64,000 nt of DNA from Burkholderiaceae bacterium (GCA_026125795.1 JAHCKM010000002.1:1054001-1118000), one strand, 5' to 3'. Positions 16,034 to 25,298 are shown, numbered from the stretch's first letter. The notes: a model not told the origin generated them from the letters alone. A program made the numbers and translations.

Positions 16034-17277
16034 ACGCCAAACGCGCCTCGCCGCACCGCGCGTACGACGTGGTGCTGTATGGCGCCACGGGTTTCGTCGG
16101 CCGCCAGACGGTGGCGCATTTCGCCGCGCATGCCGGTGATGTGCGCTGGGCCCTGGCCGGCCGCTCGGCGCAAAAGCTCGAGCAGGTGCGCCAGGCTTGC
16201 GGGCCGGGCGCTGCGAACGCCGGCGTTCTGGTGGCCGACGCGGCCGATCAAAAGGCGTTGGACGCCGTGGCCGCCAGCACGGCCGTGGTGTTGAGCACCG
16301 CAGGACCGTTCGCGCTCTACGGCAGCGGACTGGTCGCGGCCTGCGTGGCGCACCGCACGCACTACGTGGACATCACCGGCGAAACGCCGTGGGTGCGCGA
16401 GCTGATCGATCGCCACCACGCGCAAGCCGCACGCGACGGCACCCGCATCATCCCGTGCTGCGGCTTCGACTCGGTGCCGTCGGACCTTGGAGCGTGGCTC
16501 GTTGCCGAGGCGGTGTGGCATCAGTACCGTGAGCCGTGCGTCAGCGTGAAGGCCTGCCACTCGATGCGCGGCGGTCTCAACGGCGGCACGCTGGCCTCGG
16601 CGCTGAACCTGATGGAGTCCGGGCAGGGCCAACGTTTGGCCGACTTGTTTCTGCTCAACCCGCCGGGAAGCGTGCCGCGCCATCCCGCCGAGCATGCCGA
16701 TCCCGTGGCACCGCACCGCGACGCCGATTTCGACGCCTGGGTCGGCCCGTTCGTGATGGGCCCGGTCAACACACGCGTCGTGCGCCGCACCGCTGCGTTG
16801 ATGAAGGCACGCGGCGACGCCGCGTACGGCGGGCCCTTCCAATACCAGGAGTACCTGCGTTTCGGTCGTGGGCCGCTGGCGGCGGCAAGCGCCGCGGGCA
16901 TCACCGTGGGCATGAGCATGGGGCAGGCCGCGCTGCGCTTCAAGGCCGCACGCTCGCTGGCCCGATCGATGGCCGTGGCACCCGGCCACGGGCCGTCGGA
17001 ACGCACCATGGACGGGGGCTCGTTTCGCTGCGAGCTCATCGGCAAGACGGCCAGCGGCAAGATCGTGCGCGGCCGCATCGCGGGGCAGGGCGACCCTGGC
17101 AACCGCGCCACCACCCAGTTCGTCTGCGAGTCGGCGCTTGCGCTGGCCCTGCAAGCGCCAGCGCTGCCGGGTGGCGCCCATGGCGGCGGCGTGCTCACGC
17201 CGGCGAGCGGGCTGGGCAGGGTGCTGGCGCAGCGCCTGGCGGCCAGAGGAATCACCGTGGAGCCGCTGTCCGCTTGA
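16030..17277 (+). CDS. saccharopine dehydrogenase-like / trans-acting enoyl reductase family protein
   Basis: 415 residues from a TTG start that overlaps the cyclase stop (TTGA). The N-terminal Rossmann fold reads YDVVLYGATGFVGRQTVAHF, then LAGRSAQKLEQV, and the family block THYVDITGETPWVRELIDRHH. CCGFDSVPSDLGAW is typical of the group that includes mycobacterial trans-acting enoyl reductases. It probably reduces or oxidises a lipid or amino-acid substrate with NAD(P)H. Actinobacterial homologues serve in complex-lipid synthesis, but no such genes are next to it here. Confidence 0.87.
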   Translation: MNAKRASPHRAYDVVLYGATGFVGRQTVAHFAAHAGDVRWALAGRSAQKLEQVRQACGPGAANAGVLVADAADQKALDAVAASTAVVLSTAGPFALYGSGLVAACVAHRTHYVDITGETPWVRELIDRHHAQAARDGTRIIPCCGFDSVPSDLGAWLVAEAVWHQYREPCVSVKACHSMRGGLNGGTLASALNLMESGQGQRLADLFLLNPPGSVPRHPAEHADPVAPHRDADFDAWVGPFVMGPVNTRVVRRTAALMKARGDAAYGGPFQYQEYLRFGRGPLAAASAAGITVGMSMGQAALRFKAARSLARSMAVAPGHGPSERTMDGGSFRCELIGKTASGKIVRGRIAGQGDPGNRATTQFVCESALALALQAPALPGGAHGGGVLTPASGLGRVLAQRLAARGITVEPLSA

Positions 17278-17290
17278 TCGATGCGGCAGG

Positions 17291-18172
17291 CTATGGCGCC
17301 GGCGCCACCTTGTCCTGCGTCTTGGTGTCGAAGTCGCTGGCGTCGTGCCGCTCGTGCAGTTGGCTCGACGGCTGGCCCCAGGTGCGGTTGACCATGCGGC
17401 CGCGCTTGACCGCGGGGCGCTGGGCGATCGTTTCGGTCCAGCGTTGCACGTGACGGTACTGCTGCACCTGCAGGAAGTCGCCCGCGTCGTACAGCAAGCC
17501 CTTGGCGAGTGCGCCGTACCACGGCCACACCGCGATGTCGGCCACGGTGTAGGTGTCTCCGGCGAGGTATTCGCTGTCGGCCAGGCGGCGGTCCAGCACG
17601 TCGAGCTGGCGCTTGACCTCCATGGCATAACGATCGATCGCGTACTCGATCTTCTCCGGCGCGTAGGCGTAGAAGTGGCCGAAGCCGCCGCCGAGGTACG
17701 GTGCCGCGCCCATCTGCCACATCAGCCAGGACAGGCACTCGGCCCGTGCCGGATCGCCCGGCCGCGGCAGGAACGCCGAATCGAACTTCTCCGCCAGGTG
17801 CAGCAGGATCGCGCCGGACTCGAACACGCGCACCGGCTGCGCGCCGCTGCGATCGAGCAGCGCGGGGATCTTGGAGTTGGGATTCACCGCGACGAAGCCG
17901 CTTCCGAACTGCTCGCCCGAGTTGATGCGGATCAGCCAGGCGTCGTACTCGGCCCCGGTGTGGCCGAGCGCGAGCAGCTCCTCGAGCATCACCGTGACCT
18001 TGACGCCGTTGGGCGTGGCCAGCGAATACAGCTGCAGCGGGTGGCGGCCGACCGGCAACTCCTTGTCGTGCGTGGCACCGGCCACGGGCCGGTTGATCTT
18101 GGCGAAACGGCCGCCGCTTTCTTTGGTCCAGGTCCAGACTCTGGGCGGTGTGTACGGGGACGTGGAGTCCAT
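17291..18172 (-). CDS. yghU: YghU-type glutathione S-transferase / disulfide-bond oxidoreductase
   Basis: 293 residues. The family's long N-terminal extension (YTPPRVWTWTKESGGRFAKINRPVAGATHDK) precedes the thioredoxin-like domain (HPLQLYSLATPNGVKVTVMLEE, NPNSKIPAL, VFESGAILLHLAEKF). The helical domain has WLMWQMGAAPYLGGGFGHF and YTVADIAVWPWYG. YghU binds two glutathiones and reduces small disulfides and peroxides in the cytoplasm. The ATG at 18172 is chosen; 47 upstream in-frame codons lack family similarity. It stands alone and is convergent with the reductase gene. Confidence 0.93.
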   Translation of the reverse strand: MDSTSPYTPPRVWTWTKESGGRFAKINRPVAGATHDKELPVGRHPLQLYSLATPNGVKVTVMLEELLALGHTGAEYDAWLIRINSGEQFGSGFVAVNPNSKIPALLDRSGAQPVRVFESGAILLHLAEKFDSAFLPRPGDPARAECLSWLMWQMGAAPYLGGGFGHFYAYAPEKIEYAIDRYAMEVKRQLDVLDRRLADSEYLAGDTYTVADIAVWPWYGALAKGLLYDAGDFLQVQQYRHVQRWTETIAQRPAVKRGRMVNRTWGQPSSQLHERHDASDFDTKTQDKVAPAP

Positions 18173-18333
18173 GGCATCTCCAGGGCGATTCGCGGGAGTA
18201 TGTGTCGAGCGGCATGGCCGGAACTTTCGGGGGACATTGCGGCAGGCCGCCGTCGTGGCCGCGATCTGATGCACATCAACGCCGCACGCGCGTCGCACGG
18301 CTACACCTTGCACGGCGACATAGGGGAACCCGA

Positions 18334-18786
18334 ATGGACGACGCGATCAGGCAAAAGATCCTCTCGCTGCTGGATCAGCACCGCATCATGACCATCGCCA
18401 CGCTGCGGCCCGATGGCTGGCCTCAGGCGACGACGGTGGGTTATGCGAGCGAGGGCCTGACGCTGTACTTTCTGTGCGGGCTGCAGAGCCAGAAGGCGGC
18501 CAACCTGGCGCGCGACGATCGGGTGTCGATCACGATCGATCACGACACGCCGCAGGTGATGGAGATCACCGGTCTGTCCATGGCGGCACACGCGCGGCCG
18601 GTCACCGACGATGCCGAGGCGCGCAAGGTGATGGGCTTGTTGTTCCGCAAGTACCCGGAGCAGGCCGGTCTTTCGCTGCCGATGCCCGAGCCGTCGGAAG
18701 TGCGCATCTTTCGCGTGACGCCGATCGTGGTCTCGGTGCTCGACTACACCAAGGGGTTCGCGCACACCGATCTCGTGCACTGCTGA
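18334..18786 (+). CDS. pyridoxamine 5'-phosphate oxidase-family flavin-binding protein
   Basis: 150 residues forming a single split-barrel flavin domain: ILSLLDQHRIMTIATLRPDGWPQATTVGYAS and LYFLCGLQSQKAANLARDDRVSITID are typical. Such small members bind FMN or F420 and often have unknown substrates. ATG at 18334 follows AGGGGAAC. Its stop lies 14 bp from the GTG of the downstream c-type cytochrome-like gene. Confidence 0.88.
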   Translation: MDDAIRQKILSLLDQHRIMTIATLRPDGWPQATTVGYASEGLTLYFLCGLQSQKAANLARDDRVSITIDHDTPQVMEITGLSMAAHARPVTDDAEARKVMGLLFRKYPEQAGLSLPMPEPSEVRIFRVTPIVVSVLDYTKGFAHTDLVHC

Positions 18787-18802
18787 TGCGGAGCGCGACG
18801 GC

Positions 18803-19297
18803 GTGCAACGGACCGTGTGTTCTCTCATCGGGCTGCTGGCGGCGGCGGGAGCAGCCGCCACCGGCGAACCGGCGCGTGACCTGCATGCCTACTGGCACGA
18901 CCGGTGCCTGCCGTGTCACGCCGAGGCGGGTGCGTTCGCGCGCAGCACTTTGGCGGTGGTCGACGGCAAGCTGGTGGGCCGTCACCACCGCGATCGGCTC
19001 GACGGATTCCTGCGCCAGCACTACCTCACCGACGAACTGGTCGCGCCGGTGATGGCGATGCTGGCGGCGCAGGCCGCCACCGCGCCGCGCTTCAAGGAGC
19101 GGTGCGGCGCCTGCCACGGCACTGCCGCCGATTTCTCACGCAAGTCGCTGGTGGTGGAGCAAGGCGTGCTCAAGGGTCGCAAGAGCGGCCAGCCGGTGTC
19201 GGACTACCTGGCTCGCCATGGCGGTCTTGGGCCGGCCGAGGTGTCGCCGATGGTCCAGACCCTGGAGCGGGTGTTGTTGGAGGTGGGTACGCGTTGA
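18803..19297 (+). CDS. exported protein with two CxxCH haem-binding motifs
   Basis: 164 residues from a GTG start. A signal peptide (VCSLIGLLAAAGAAATG) is followed by two c-type haem motifs, RCLPCH near residue 37 and RCGACH near residue 104. These fit a periplasmic dihaem cytochrome c-like protein. Each motif is followed by a similar stretch (ARSTLAVVDGKLVGRHHRDRL and SRKSLVVEQGVLKGRKSGQP), so the protein looks like an internal duplication of a 65-residue unit. Electron-transfer partner unknown. Confidence 0.78.
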   Translation: MQRTVCSLIGLLAAAGAAATGEPARDLHAYWHDRCLPCHAEAGAFARSTLAVVDGKLVGRHHRDRLDGFLRQHYLTDELVAPVMAMLAAQAATAPRFKERCGACHGTAADFSRKSLVVEQGVLKGRKSGQPVSDYLARHGGLGPAEVSPMVQTLERVLLEVGTR

Positions 19298-19437
19298 GCC
19301 ATCGGTGATGGCGCTGCGCACGGCGGATTTCACGCAATCGCTGCCGCCGTGGCGCCTGCGGGGTGTGCACGGCCGCCGACGCCGCCAAGAATGTCCACCT
19401 GGCCGCGCCGCCCTGCTTCACGAGCAAAGGATTCCTC

Positions 19438-20082
19438 ATGCACCTGGTCACTCGGTTCGCGGGAATGCTGTTGTCGCTCCTCTCGTTGTGGGGGTGTTCG
19501 AGCACGGTCACGGTGCCGGTGCCGCCGCGCGTGGACCTGCAGGGCTTCAACACGCTGGGACTGGTGGATTTCACATCCAACGCCACGCCGTCGATCAACG
19601 CGCAGACCACACGCGAGTTCGGCACGCACATCCACGCCGCGCAACCGGGCACGCGCATCGTCAAGCTCGGCAGCCGCGAGTCGCTGCTGGCCTCGGTGGG
19701 CCGGCGCGAGTTCGACGCCCAGGCGTTGCGCAGGATCGGCGCCAAGTACGGCGTGGAGGCCATCTTCGTCGGCGCGCTGAACTACTCCGAGCCGAAGACC
19801 GAGGTGACGATCACCGATGTGGCCAAGCTCGAAGGCGGCGTGCGCGTCGACCTGCGCGGTGACATCCACATCGAGCTGATGGAGACACGCAGCGGTGCCA
19901 GCATGTGGAGCAGCTCGGCCTGGGCGCGGCGCCAGCTCGGCCGGATGAACGTGTCAGCCGAGCACGGCGTGAGCGCGTCTGGCCGCGGTGTGTCCAACCC
20001 GCGCGAAGAGATGGTGCCCTCGCTCGTGTACCACCTCACCGAGGACTTCCGTCCGACGTCGGTGCGGCAGAAGGTCAACTAG
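19438..20082 (+). CDS. putative outer-membrane lipoprotein
   Basis: 214 residues. Signal peptide MHLVTRFAGMLLSLLSLWGC with lipobox LWGC at residue 20 and SS after the Cys, which favours outer-membrane sorting. The mature part contains GFNTLGLVDFTSNATPS, then ALRRIGAKYGVEAIFVGALNYSEPKTEV and LMETRSGASMWSSSAWARR. That pattern of finding a value in a named system and formatting it resembles GNA1162/CsgG-like periplasmic lipoproteins. Function unknown; it stands alone. Confidence 0.7.
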   Translation: MHLVTRFAGMLLSLLSLWGCSSTVTVPVPPRVDLQGFNTLGLVDFTSNATPSINAQTTREFGTHIHAAQPGTRIVKLGSRESLLASVGRREFDAQALRRIGAKYGVEAIFVGALNYSEPKTEVTITDVAKLEGGVRVDLRGDIHIELMETRSGASMWSSSAWARRQLGRMNVSAEHGVSASGRGVSNPREEMVPSLVYHLTEDFRPTSVRQKVN

Positions 20083-20218
20083 CAGGGCACACGTTCAGCA
20101 GGTCACGCGTGCGCATCACGCGCAGCTTGGCCCCCGCGCGCCGTTGTCCACGCACCGGGTGCGCCTTTTGGCGAGGCCGCACACTGCTTGCATGTCGTCG
20201 CCCGCCCATGAGGCTGCC

Positions 20219-20605
20219 ATGTCCAGCAGGCCCGTCAAGGTTCCCGATGCCAGGCACCCGATCACCGTGCGGCCCAATGCGGCACGCGTGATCGTCAAGG
20301 CCGCGGGTCGGGTGATCGCCGACACACGCGCGGCGCTCACGTTGCGCGAGGCCACCTACCCGGCGGTGCACTACATCCCGCGCCAGGACGTCGATCTGTC
20401 GCAACTGCAGCGCAACGAGTACAGCACCTACTGTCCCTACAAGGGCGACTGCGCCTACTACGACATCCCGGCCCTGGGCGAGCGCGGCGACAACGCGGTG
20501 TGGACCTACGAGCTGCCGTTCGATGCCGTGGCGCCGATCCGCGAGCACCTGGCGTTTTATCCCGACCGGGTCGACTCGATCACCGAGGTGCAGCAAGAAG
20601 ACTGA
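20219..20605 (+). CDS. DUF427 family protein
   Basis: 128 residues, the usual length. Family motifs are RVIVKAAGRVIADTRAALTLREATYPAVHYIPRQDVD, NEYSTYCPYKGDCAYYDI with the conserved Cys-Pro-(F/Y)-K-G, and AFYPDRVDSI at the end. DUF427 proteins form a beta barrel with a likely metal or ligand site and have no firm function. An ATG nine codons upstream (20192) is an alternative start. The 175 bp after the stop contain nothing I can support. Confidence 0.88.
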   Translation: MSSRPVKVPDARHPITVRPNAARVIVKAAGRVIADTRAALTLREATYPAVHYIPRQDVDLSQLQRNEYSTYCPYKGDCAYYDIPALGERGDNAVWTYELPFDAVAPIREHLAFYPDRVDSITEVQQED

Positions 20606-20780
20606 AGCGCCCGGTCGGTGGATGGCCCGCCGCAACGGGCGGCATGGTGGTCACCGCCCGGCAGGATGCAAAGCAGGCCAGCGCCTCGGCCGATCGAAGC
20701 GCCGCCGCGGCGAACCAGACCGGCACGGCGAGCGCGCCGCAGCGCGACGACACCCGGGTGGCGCGCAAACCGCGTTGACG

Positions 20781-22352
20781 CTATCGCACCGCAGGCGGCG
20801 GCGTCCACTGGTAGCACCAGGTCTCGCTCATCGGTTGGCCGCGAAACGCGAGATAGGCGCGCAACTCGACCGGCGCGGCGCTCTCATCGGGCAGCTTGAG
20901 ATCGAACATCGCGCGATAGCCCTGGATCGACTTCAGCGGCCGCGCGGACGTGAGCTCCACCGTGCCTCTTGACGTGGTGATCACCGGTGCCATCTGCGAC
21001 TCGTCGCCCACCAGCGACAGGTCGCCGCCTTCGAAATCGATCGTGAAGCGCCACGACACGTATTTGCGCTTCTGTCCCACGATGCCGCCGATGCCGGTGC
21101 GCGTGGCCGCCACACGCGCCGCGGGTGGCTGCACGGGCGGCTTGCCGCTCCAGTGCAATCGGTAGGTGAACAGCCGTTCCTCGCCGGCCCGCGGCTTGGC
21201 CGCCGGTGTCCAGAACGCGACGATGTTGTCGTTGGTCTCGTCGTCGGTGGGCAACTCCACGAGCTGCACGGTGCCCTTGCCCCACGAGCCCCGCGGTTCC
21301 ACCCACAGGCTCGGGCGCTTGTCGTAGAACGCGCCGTCGTCCTGGTAGTGGTCAAAGTCGCGGTCGCGCTGCAGCAGGCCGAAGCCGCGCGGGTTCTCGT
21401 CGGTGAACGCGCTGAAGCGGATGGTCGACGGGTTGGCCAGCGGACGCCACAGCCACTCGCCCGAGCCGGCCCACATCGACAGGCCGTCGGAGTCGTGGAT
21501 CTCGGGCCGCCAGTCGTTGGCCATGCGGCGGTCGTTCTCGCCGTGCTGGAACATGCTGGTCAATGTGGCGATGCCCACGCGCTCGATGTCGACGCGCGGG
21601 TACAGCGCGGCGTCCACGTCCATCACCAGGCGGTCGCCCGGATGGATGTCGAAGCGGTAGGCGCCGGCGACGCTGGGTGAGTCCATCAGCGCGTACACCG
21701 TCAGCATCGACGAGGTGGCGGCCGGCCGCTCGAGCCAGAAGTCGGTGAAGCGCGGAAACTCCTCGGCGCCGCCGGAGTCGATCGCCAGCCCGCGCGCCGA
21801 CAGGCCGTATTGACGCTCGCCGCCCACCGCGCGGAAGTAGCTCGCGCCCTGGAACGCGGCCACGTCGTTGCGCCAGTCGCTGTGGAAGTTGACGCGAAAG
21901 CCCGCAAAGCCGAGGTCCCGCGGCATGCGCGACGCATGCAGGCCGCTCTTGCCGTAATCGAACATCTCGGGGTCGTAGGCCAGTTCCTGCGCCATGCCGT
22001 CGGCCACCTCGTGCATGCGCACCGGCGCGTCGGTGAACATGCCCAGGTGAAAGAACTTGACGCGAAAGCGCCTTCCGGCATCGCCCCACAGCGCATGGTC
22101 CTCGCGGTAGCGGATCGCCTGATGGCGGTCGTAATCGAGCGCAAGCACCTCATCGGGAAGCCTGGCGGTGGATTTCACGTAGGGGCGGCCGGCCAGCGCG
22201 CGCGCGCGGCCCTTGAGCCACGCGTAGTCAAAGGGTTGCGGCTGGCCCAGCTTCTTCAGCGGCGTGGCCTTGTCTGCGGCAAATCCTGCCGCAGCGGGCA
22301 GGCCCAGGGCAGCCAGCGCAGCGGCTCTGTGGGTGAATTCGCGGCGTCGCAT
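20781..22352 (-). CDS. opgD: glucan biosynthesis protein D
   Basis: 523 residues. The N-terminus MRRREFTHRAAALAALGLPAAAGFAA is a twin-arginine signal, as in E. coli OpgD. The mature protein matches the family throughout: FFHLGMFTDAPVRMH, DLGFAGFRV, GASYFRAVGGERQYGLSARGLAID, IHDSDGLSMWAGSGEWLWRPL, NPRGFGLLQRDRDFDHYQDD, and RPSLWVEPRGSWGKGTV. It modifies periplasmic beta-glucans (osmoregulated periplasmic glucans). ATG at 22352 is chosen because the twin arginines then fall in the right place. No opgGH neighbours are visible. Confidence 0.95.
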   Translation of the reverse strand: MRRREFTHRAAALAALGLPAAAGFAADKATPLKKLGQPQPFDYAWLKGRARALAGRPYVKSTARLPDEVLALDYDRHQAIRYREDHALWGDAGRRFRVKFFHLGMFTDAPVRMHEVADGMAQELAYDPEMFDYGKSGLHASRMPRDLGFAGFRVNFHSDWRNDVAAFQGASYFRAVGGERQYGLSARGLAIDSGGAEEFPRFTDFWLERPAATSSMLTVYALMDSPSVAGAYRFDIHPGDRLVMDVDAALYPRVDIERVGIATLTSMFQHGENDRRMANDWRPEIHDSDGLSMWAGSGEWLWRPLANPSTIRFSAFTDENPRGFGLLQRDRDFDHYQDDGAFYDKRPSLWVEPRGSWGKGTVQLVELPTDDETNDNIVAFWTPAAKPRAGEERLFTYRLHWSGKPPVQPPAARVAATRTGIGGIVGQKRKYVSWRFTIDFEGGDLSLVGDESQMAPVITTSRGTVELTSARPLKSIQGYRAMFDLKLPDESAAPVELRAYLAFRGQPMSETWCYQWTPPPAVR

Positions 22353-22506
22353 CGGGTCGCGGGTCCTTTTCGTGCAAAAACGGATTCTGACTACACGAAG
22401 CATGCCAGCGCCGCATGTAAGCGCTCGTTGCAGGGGCACGCGGCGCTCGTGAAGCATTGACACACGCAGGGTTCAACTTCCCGCGCGCGCTGCCGAGACT
22501 TCGCAG

Positions 22507-23952
22507 GTGGAACACCTGCTTCGCATCCACCAGCGGCTGGCGCCCGTGCTCGCCGGGTCCGGCGGCCATGCCCAGACCGCCGCGCGCATCGTGGGCGCGT
22601 TCTGCGAGGCGCTCGGCTGGGCCTGCGGCACCCTGTGGTCGCGCGATGCCGACGCGGCCGACCGCTTGGTGTGCCTGGGCTCATGGGGCGTGAACACGCC
22701 GGGCATCGTCGAATACCTGCAGCACAACAACGGCCGGCGTCCGATCCTCAACAACGCCGGCATCGTGGGTTCGGCGTGGCTCGGCGGAGCCCCGGTATGG
22801 GTGGGCGACATCACGCAGGACGAGACCTTTCGCCGTGTGCCGATCGCAGTGCGCGCCGGACTGCGCAGCGCAATGGCCTTTCCGGTGGCCGCCGGCGCAC
22901 AGGCGCTCGGCGTGGTCGAGCTCTACAGCAGCGACGCGCAGCCGCGCGACGAATCGCTGCTCGCGGGCCTGGGCCTGCTGGGCGGGCATATCGGACAGTT
23001 CCTGCTGCGCGCGCAGGCACAGGCACAACTGGCCGAGAGCGAAAAGCGCTTGCGCAGCCTCACCGCGCTGTCGTCGGACTGGTTCTGGGAGATGGATGCG
23101 CAGCTGCGCTTCGTGCGCTTCGAGGGTCATGGCATCACGAGAAGCGGCGCCGAGATGGCGCCGGCCTGGATCGGCCAGCGCCACTGGGAAGTGGAAGGCC
23201 TGGTGCCCGGCGGCGACTGGAACGACCATCGGGCCCGGCTGGAGCGGCGCGAGCCGTTTCGCGACTTCGAGGCCGTGTGGCGCGATGCCAAGGGCGAGAT
23301 GGTGCACATCACCGCCCACGGCGATCCGATCCACGACGCCAACGGGCAGTTCACCGGCTACCGCGGCACGGCGCGCGACACCAGCGTGTACAAGCAGGCG
23401 GCGCAACGCATCCAGTACCTGTCGACGCACGACGAGCTGACCGGCCTGCCCAACCGCGCCGCGTTGCGGCAGCTCGTGAGCCAGGCGATCGAGCTGGCCA
23501 AGCGCTACGAGCGTTGCTTCGCGGTGCTGCTGCTCAATGTCGACCGCTTCCAGCGCATGAACGACAGCCTGGGCCGCGACGCCGGAGACGCGTTGCTGCG
23601 CGAGCTGGGCGCGCGGCTGAAGAAGCAACTGCGCGCCAGCGACGTGGTGGCGCGGCTCGACGGCGACGAGTTTGCCGTGCTCGCCCACGAGCTGCCCACA
23701 CCGCAGCAGGCCGAGCCGATCGCGCGCAAGCTGCTCGACGCGGTCAGCGCGCCGATGGTGCTGCCCGGGCATGGCGAATTCCGCATCACCGCCTGCGTCG
23801 GCACGGCAAGCTACCCGATGGACGGGCCCGACGAGCGCACGCTGATGAAACACGCCGGCGTCGCGCTGCGTGCCGCCAAGCGCGAGGGCATGAACCGACT
23901 GCGTTGCCACGACGGCAGCACCCCAGCCCCGACCGAACGCAGCGCGCCCTGA
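22507..23952 (+). CDS. GAF-PAS-GGDEF domain protein
   Basis: 481 residues from a GTG start. An N-terminal GAF domain (about 10-175) is followed by a PAS domain (about 185-305: LTALSSDWFWEMDAQLRFV to GYRGTARDTS). A C-terminal GGDEF domain starts at LSTHDELTGLPNRAAL near 310. The signature reads LDGDEFAVL, so the first Gly of GGDEF is Asp. Metal-binding Asp in LLNVDRFQRMNDSLG is kept. No EAL domain and no membrane segment, so it is a cytoplasmic sensor; it may make c-di-GMP or only bind it. It is divergent from opgD. Confidence 0.9.
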   Translation: MEHLLRIHQRLAPVLAGSGGHAQTAARIVGAFCEALGWACGTLWSRDADAADRLVCLGSWGVNTPGIVEYLQHNNGRRPILNNAGIVGSAWLGGAPVWVGDITQDETFRRVPIAVRAGLRSAMAFPVAAGAQALGVVELYSSDAQPRDESLLAGLGLLGGHIGQFLLRAQAQAQLAESEKRLRSLTALSSDWFWEMDAQLRFVRFEGHGITRSGAEMAPAWIGQRHWEVEGLVPGGDWNDHRARLERREPFRDFEAVWRDAKGEMVHITAHGDPIHDANGQFTGYRGTARDTSVYKQAAQRIQYLSTHDELTGLPNRAALRQLVSQAIELAKRYERCFAVLLLNVDRFQRMNDSLGRDAGDALLRELGARLKKQLRASDVVARLDGDEFAVLAHELPTPQQAEPIARKLLDAVSAPMVLPGHGEFRITACVGTASYPMDGPDERTLMKHAGVALRAAKREGMNRLRCHDGSTPAPTERSAP

Positions 23953-24011
23953 GGCCGCGAAGACCCCGTCTGCGGCATGCTTGCAGGCCGGGCACAATGC
24001 CCGCTCGGCCG

Positions 24012-25298
24012 ATGCGGATCTCCAACCTGTTGCTCATTGGTACGCTCGGCATGGCGTCGCCGCTGCCGACGCTCGCTCAGCGCGCCGCCGACCTGGCCGT
24101 GACTGCACCGCCAGACGGCATCACGGTGGCCGCAGAAGGGCCGAGCGTCGACGTGCCTTGGATCGTGAGCCCCGAGGTGCGTGGTCACGGCGGCGTGCAG
24201 GTGCTGCGCACCGTGCACGACGAGCCCCACTTCCTGTTGCGCGTCGGCGCCGGCTATGCCGCCGTGCGCTCAACCGGCGCCGTGCCGCCGCTGCAACCGC
24301 CGCCGGCGCGGCGCTGGAACATCGAGGGCTCGGCGCTTGCGCTGCGCCACGAGGGCGGTGAGCTCTACGCGTCGATGGAACGGCGCAACTGGGGTCCGGG
24401 CTGGACGGGCAGTCTGATCCTCGACGGCGCGGCCCAGCCGGTGGCGGCGCTGGGTTGGCGGCGCCCCAAGCCGCAGCCCAGCGACCACGCCTGGCTGCGC
24501 TGGCTCGGCCCGTGGACGGCCGACGTATTCTTCGGGCGGCTGTTCGGCCATGTCGATCCGCGCCAGCCGGCGCTGATCGGCATGCGGTTGCAGTTGCAGC
24601 CGTTCGACAACCTGCAGTTCGGCTTGTCGCGTGCATTGCAGTGGGGCGGCAGCGGCCGGCAGGAGAACCTGCCGTCGTTGCTGCGCGGGCTGGCGGGCTG
24701 GGACAACACCGGCACGCGGGGGATCACCTCGGAGAACCAGCCGGGCAACCAGCTTGCCGGCTACGACTGGCGCCTGGCGTTCGGGCCGCAGCGCCAGTGG
24801 GGCTTCTACGGGCAGGCGATCGGCGAAGACGAGAACGGCTACCTGCCGAGCGCGTTGATCGCGCAGCTGGGCTTCGATTCACGCATCGTCGTGCAGGGCG
24901 TGGAGTGCACCGGCTTCGTCGAGTGGAACGACCTCGTCGCCGGCCACGCCTATGGCAGCAGCCGCCGGCCGCCGGGCATCACCTACACGAGCAGCGTGTA
25001 CCCGCAGGGCTACACGCATGACCGCATGCCGCTCGGCCACCCGGCGGGCGGCGACGTGCAGCTGGCGAGCGCCGGCCTGATCGCGCGTGCGGGTCGGTTG
25101 CACCTCAAGGGAGTGGCCTCGCGCGGCAAGGCGCTGCCCAGCGCGCAACGCTTCGCACCCGGCACGATCACCGGGTTCAACGGCAGCCTTGCGTTCGACA
25201 TCGATGCGCGTCAGCAGGTGGGTGCCGCGCTGTGGTGGTGGCGCGATGCCGCCGAACTCCAGCGCGCCGGGCAGCTCTGGTGGCGCTGGTTGTGGTGA
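24012..25298 (+). CDS. Wzi-like capsule assembly outer-membrane beta-barrel protein
   Basis: 428 residues with signal peptide MRISNLLLIGTLGMASPLPTLAQ. The mature protein has the Wzi (capsule assembly) look: SALALRHEGGELYASMERRNWGPGW, MRLQLQPFDNLQFGLSRALQWGGSG, and ENQPGNQLAGYDWRLAF, typical amphipathic strands with aromatic girdles, and a C-terminal strand ending in aromatic residues. Wzi is an outer-membrane lectin that anchors surface polysaccharide. No capsule genes are next to it, so its polysaccharide is unknown. An ATG at 23997 is an alternative start. Confidence 0.82.
   Translation: MRISNLLLIGTLGMASPLPTLAQRAADLAVTAPPDGITVAAEGPSVDVPWIVSPEVRGHGGVQVLRTVHDEPHFLLRVGAGYAAVRSTGAVPPLQPPPARRWNIEGSALALRHEGGELYASMERRNWGPGWTGSLILDGAAQPVAALGWRRPKPQPSDHAWLRWLGPWTADVFFGRLFGHVDPRQPALIGMRLQLQPFDNLQFGLSRALQWGGSGRQENLPSLLRGLAGWDNTGTRGITSENQPGNQLAGYDWRLAFGPQRQWGFYGQAIGEDENGYLPSALIAQLGFDSRIVVQGVECTGFVEWNDLVAGHAYGSSRRPPGITYTSSVYPQGYTHDRMPLGHPAGGDVQLASAGLIARAGRLHLKGVASRGKALPSAQRFAPGTITGFNGSLAFDIDARQQVGAALWWWRDAAELQRAGQLWWRWLW

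Noticed and set aside
20606-20780. Open frame of 86 codons between the DUF427 gene and opgD
   Set aside because: No ribosome site, no similarity, and overlaps both neighbours; treated as noncoding.
22635-24011. Long upstream part of the 887-codon frame before the Wzi-like gene
   Set aside because: Lies within the GAF-PAS-GGDEF gene in another frame; only the last part from 24012 has a signal peptide and family similarity.
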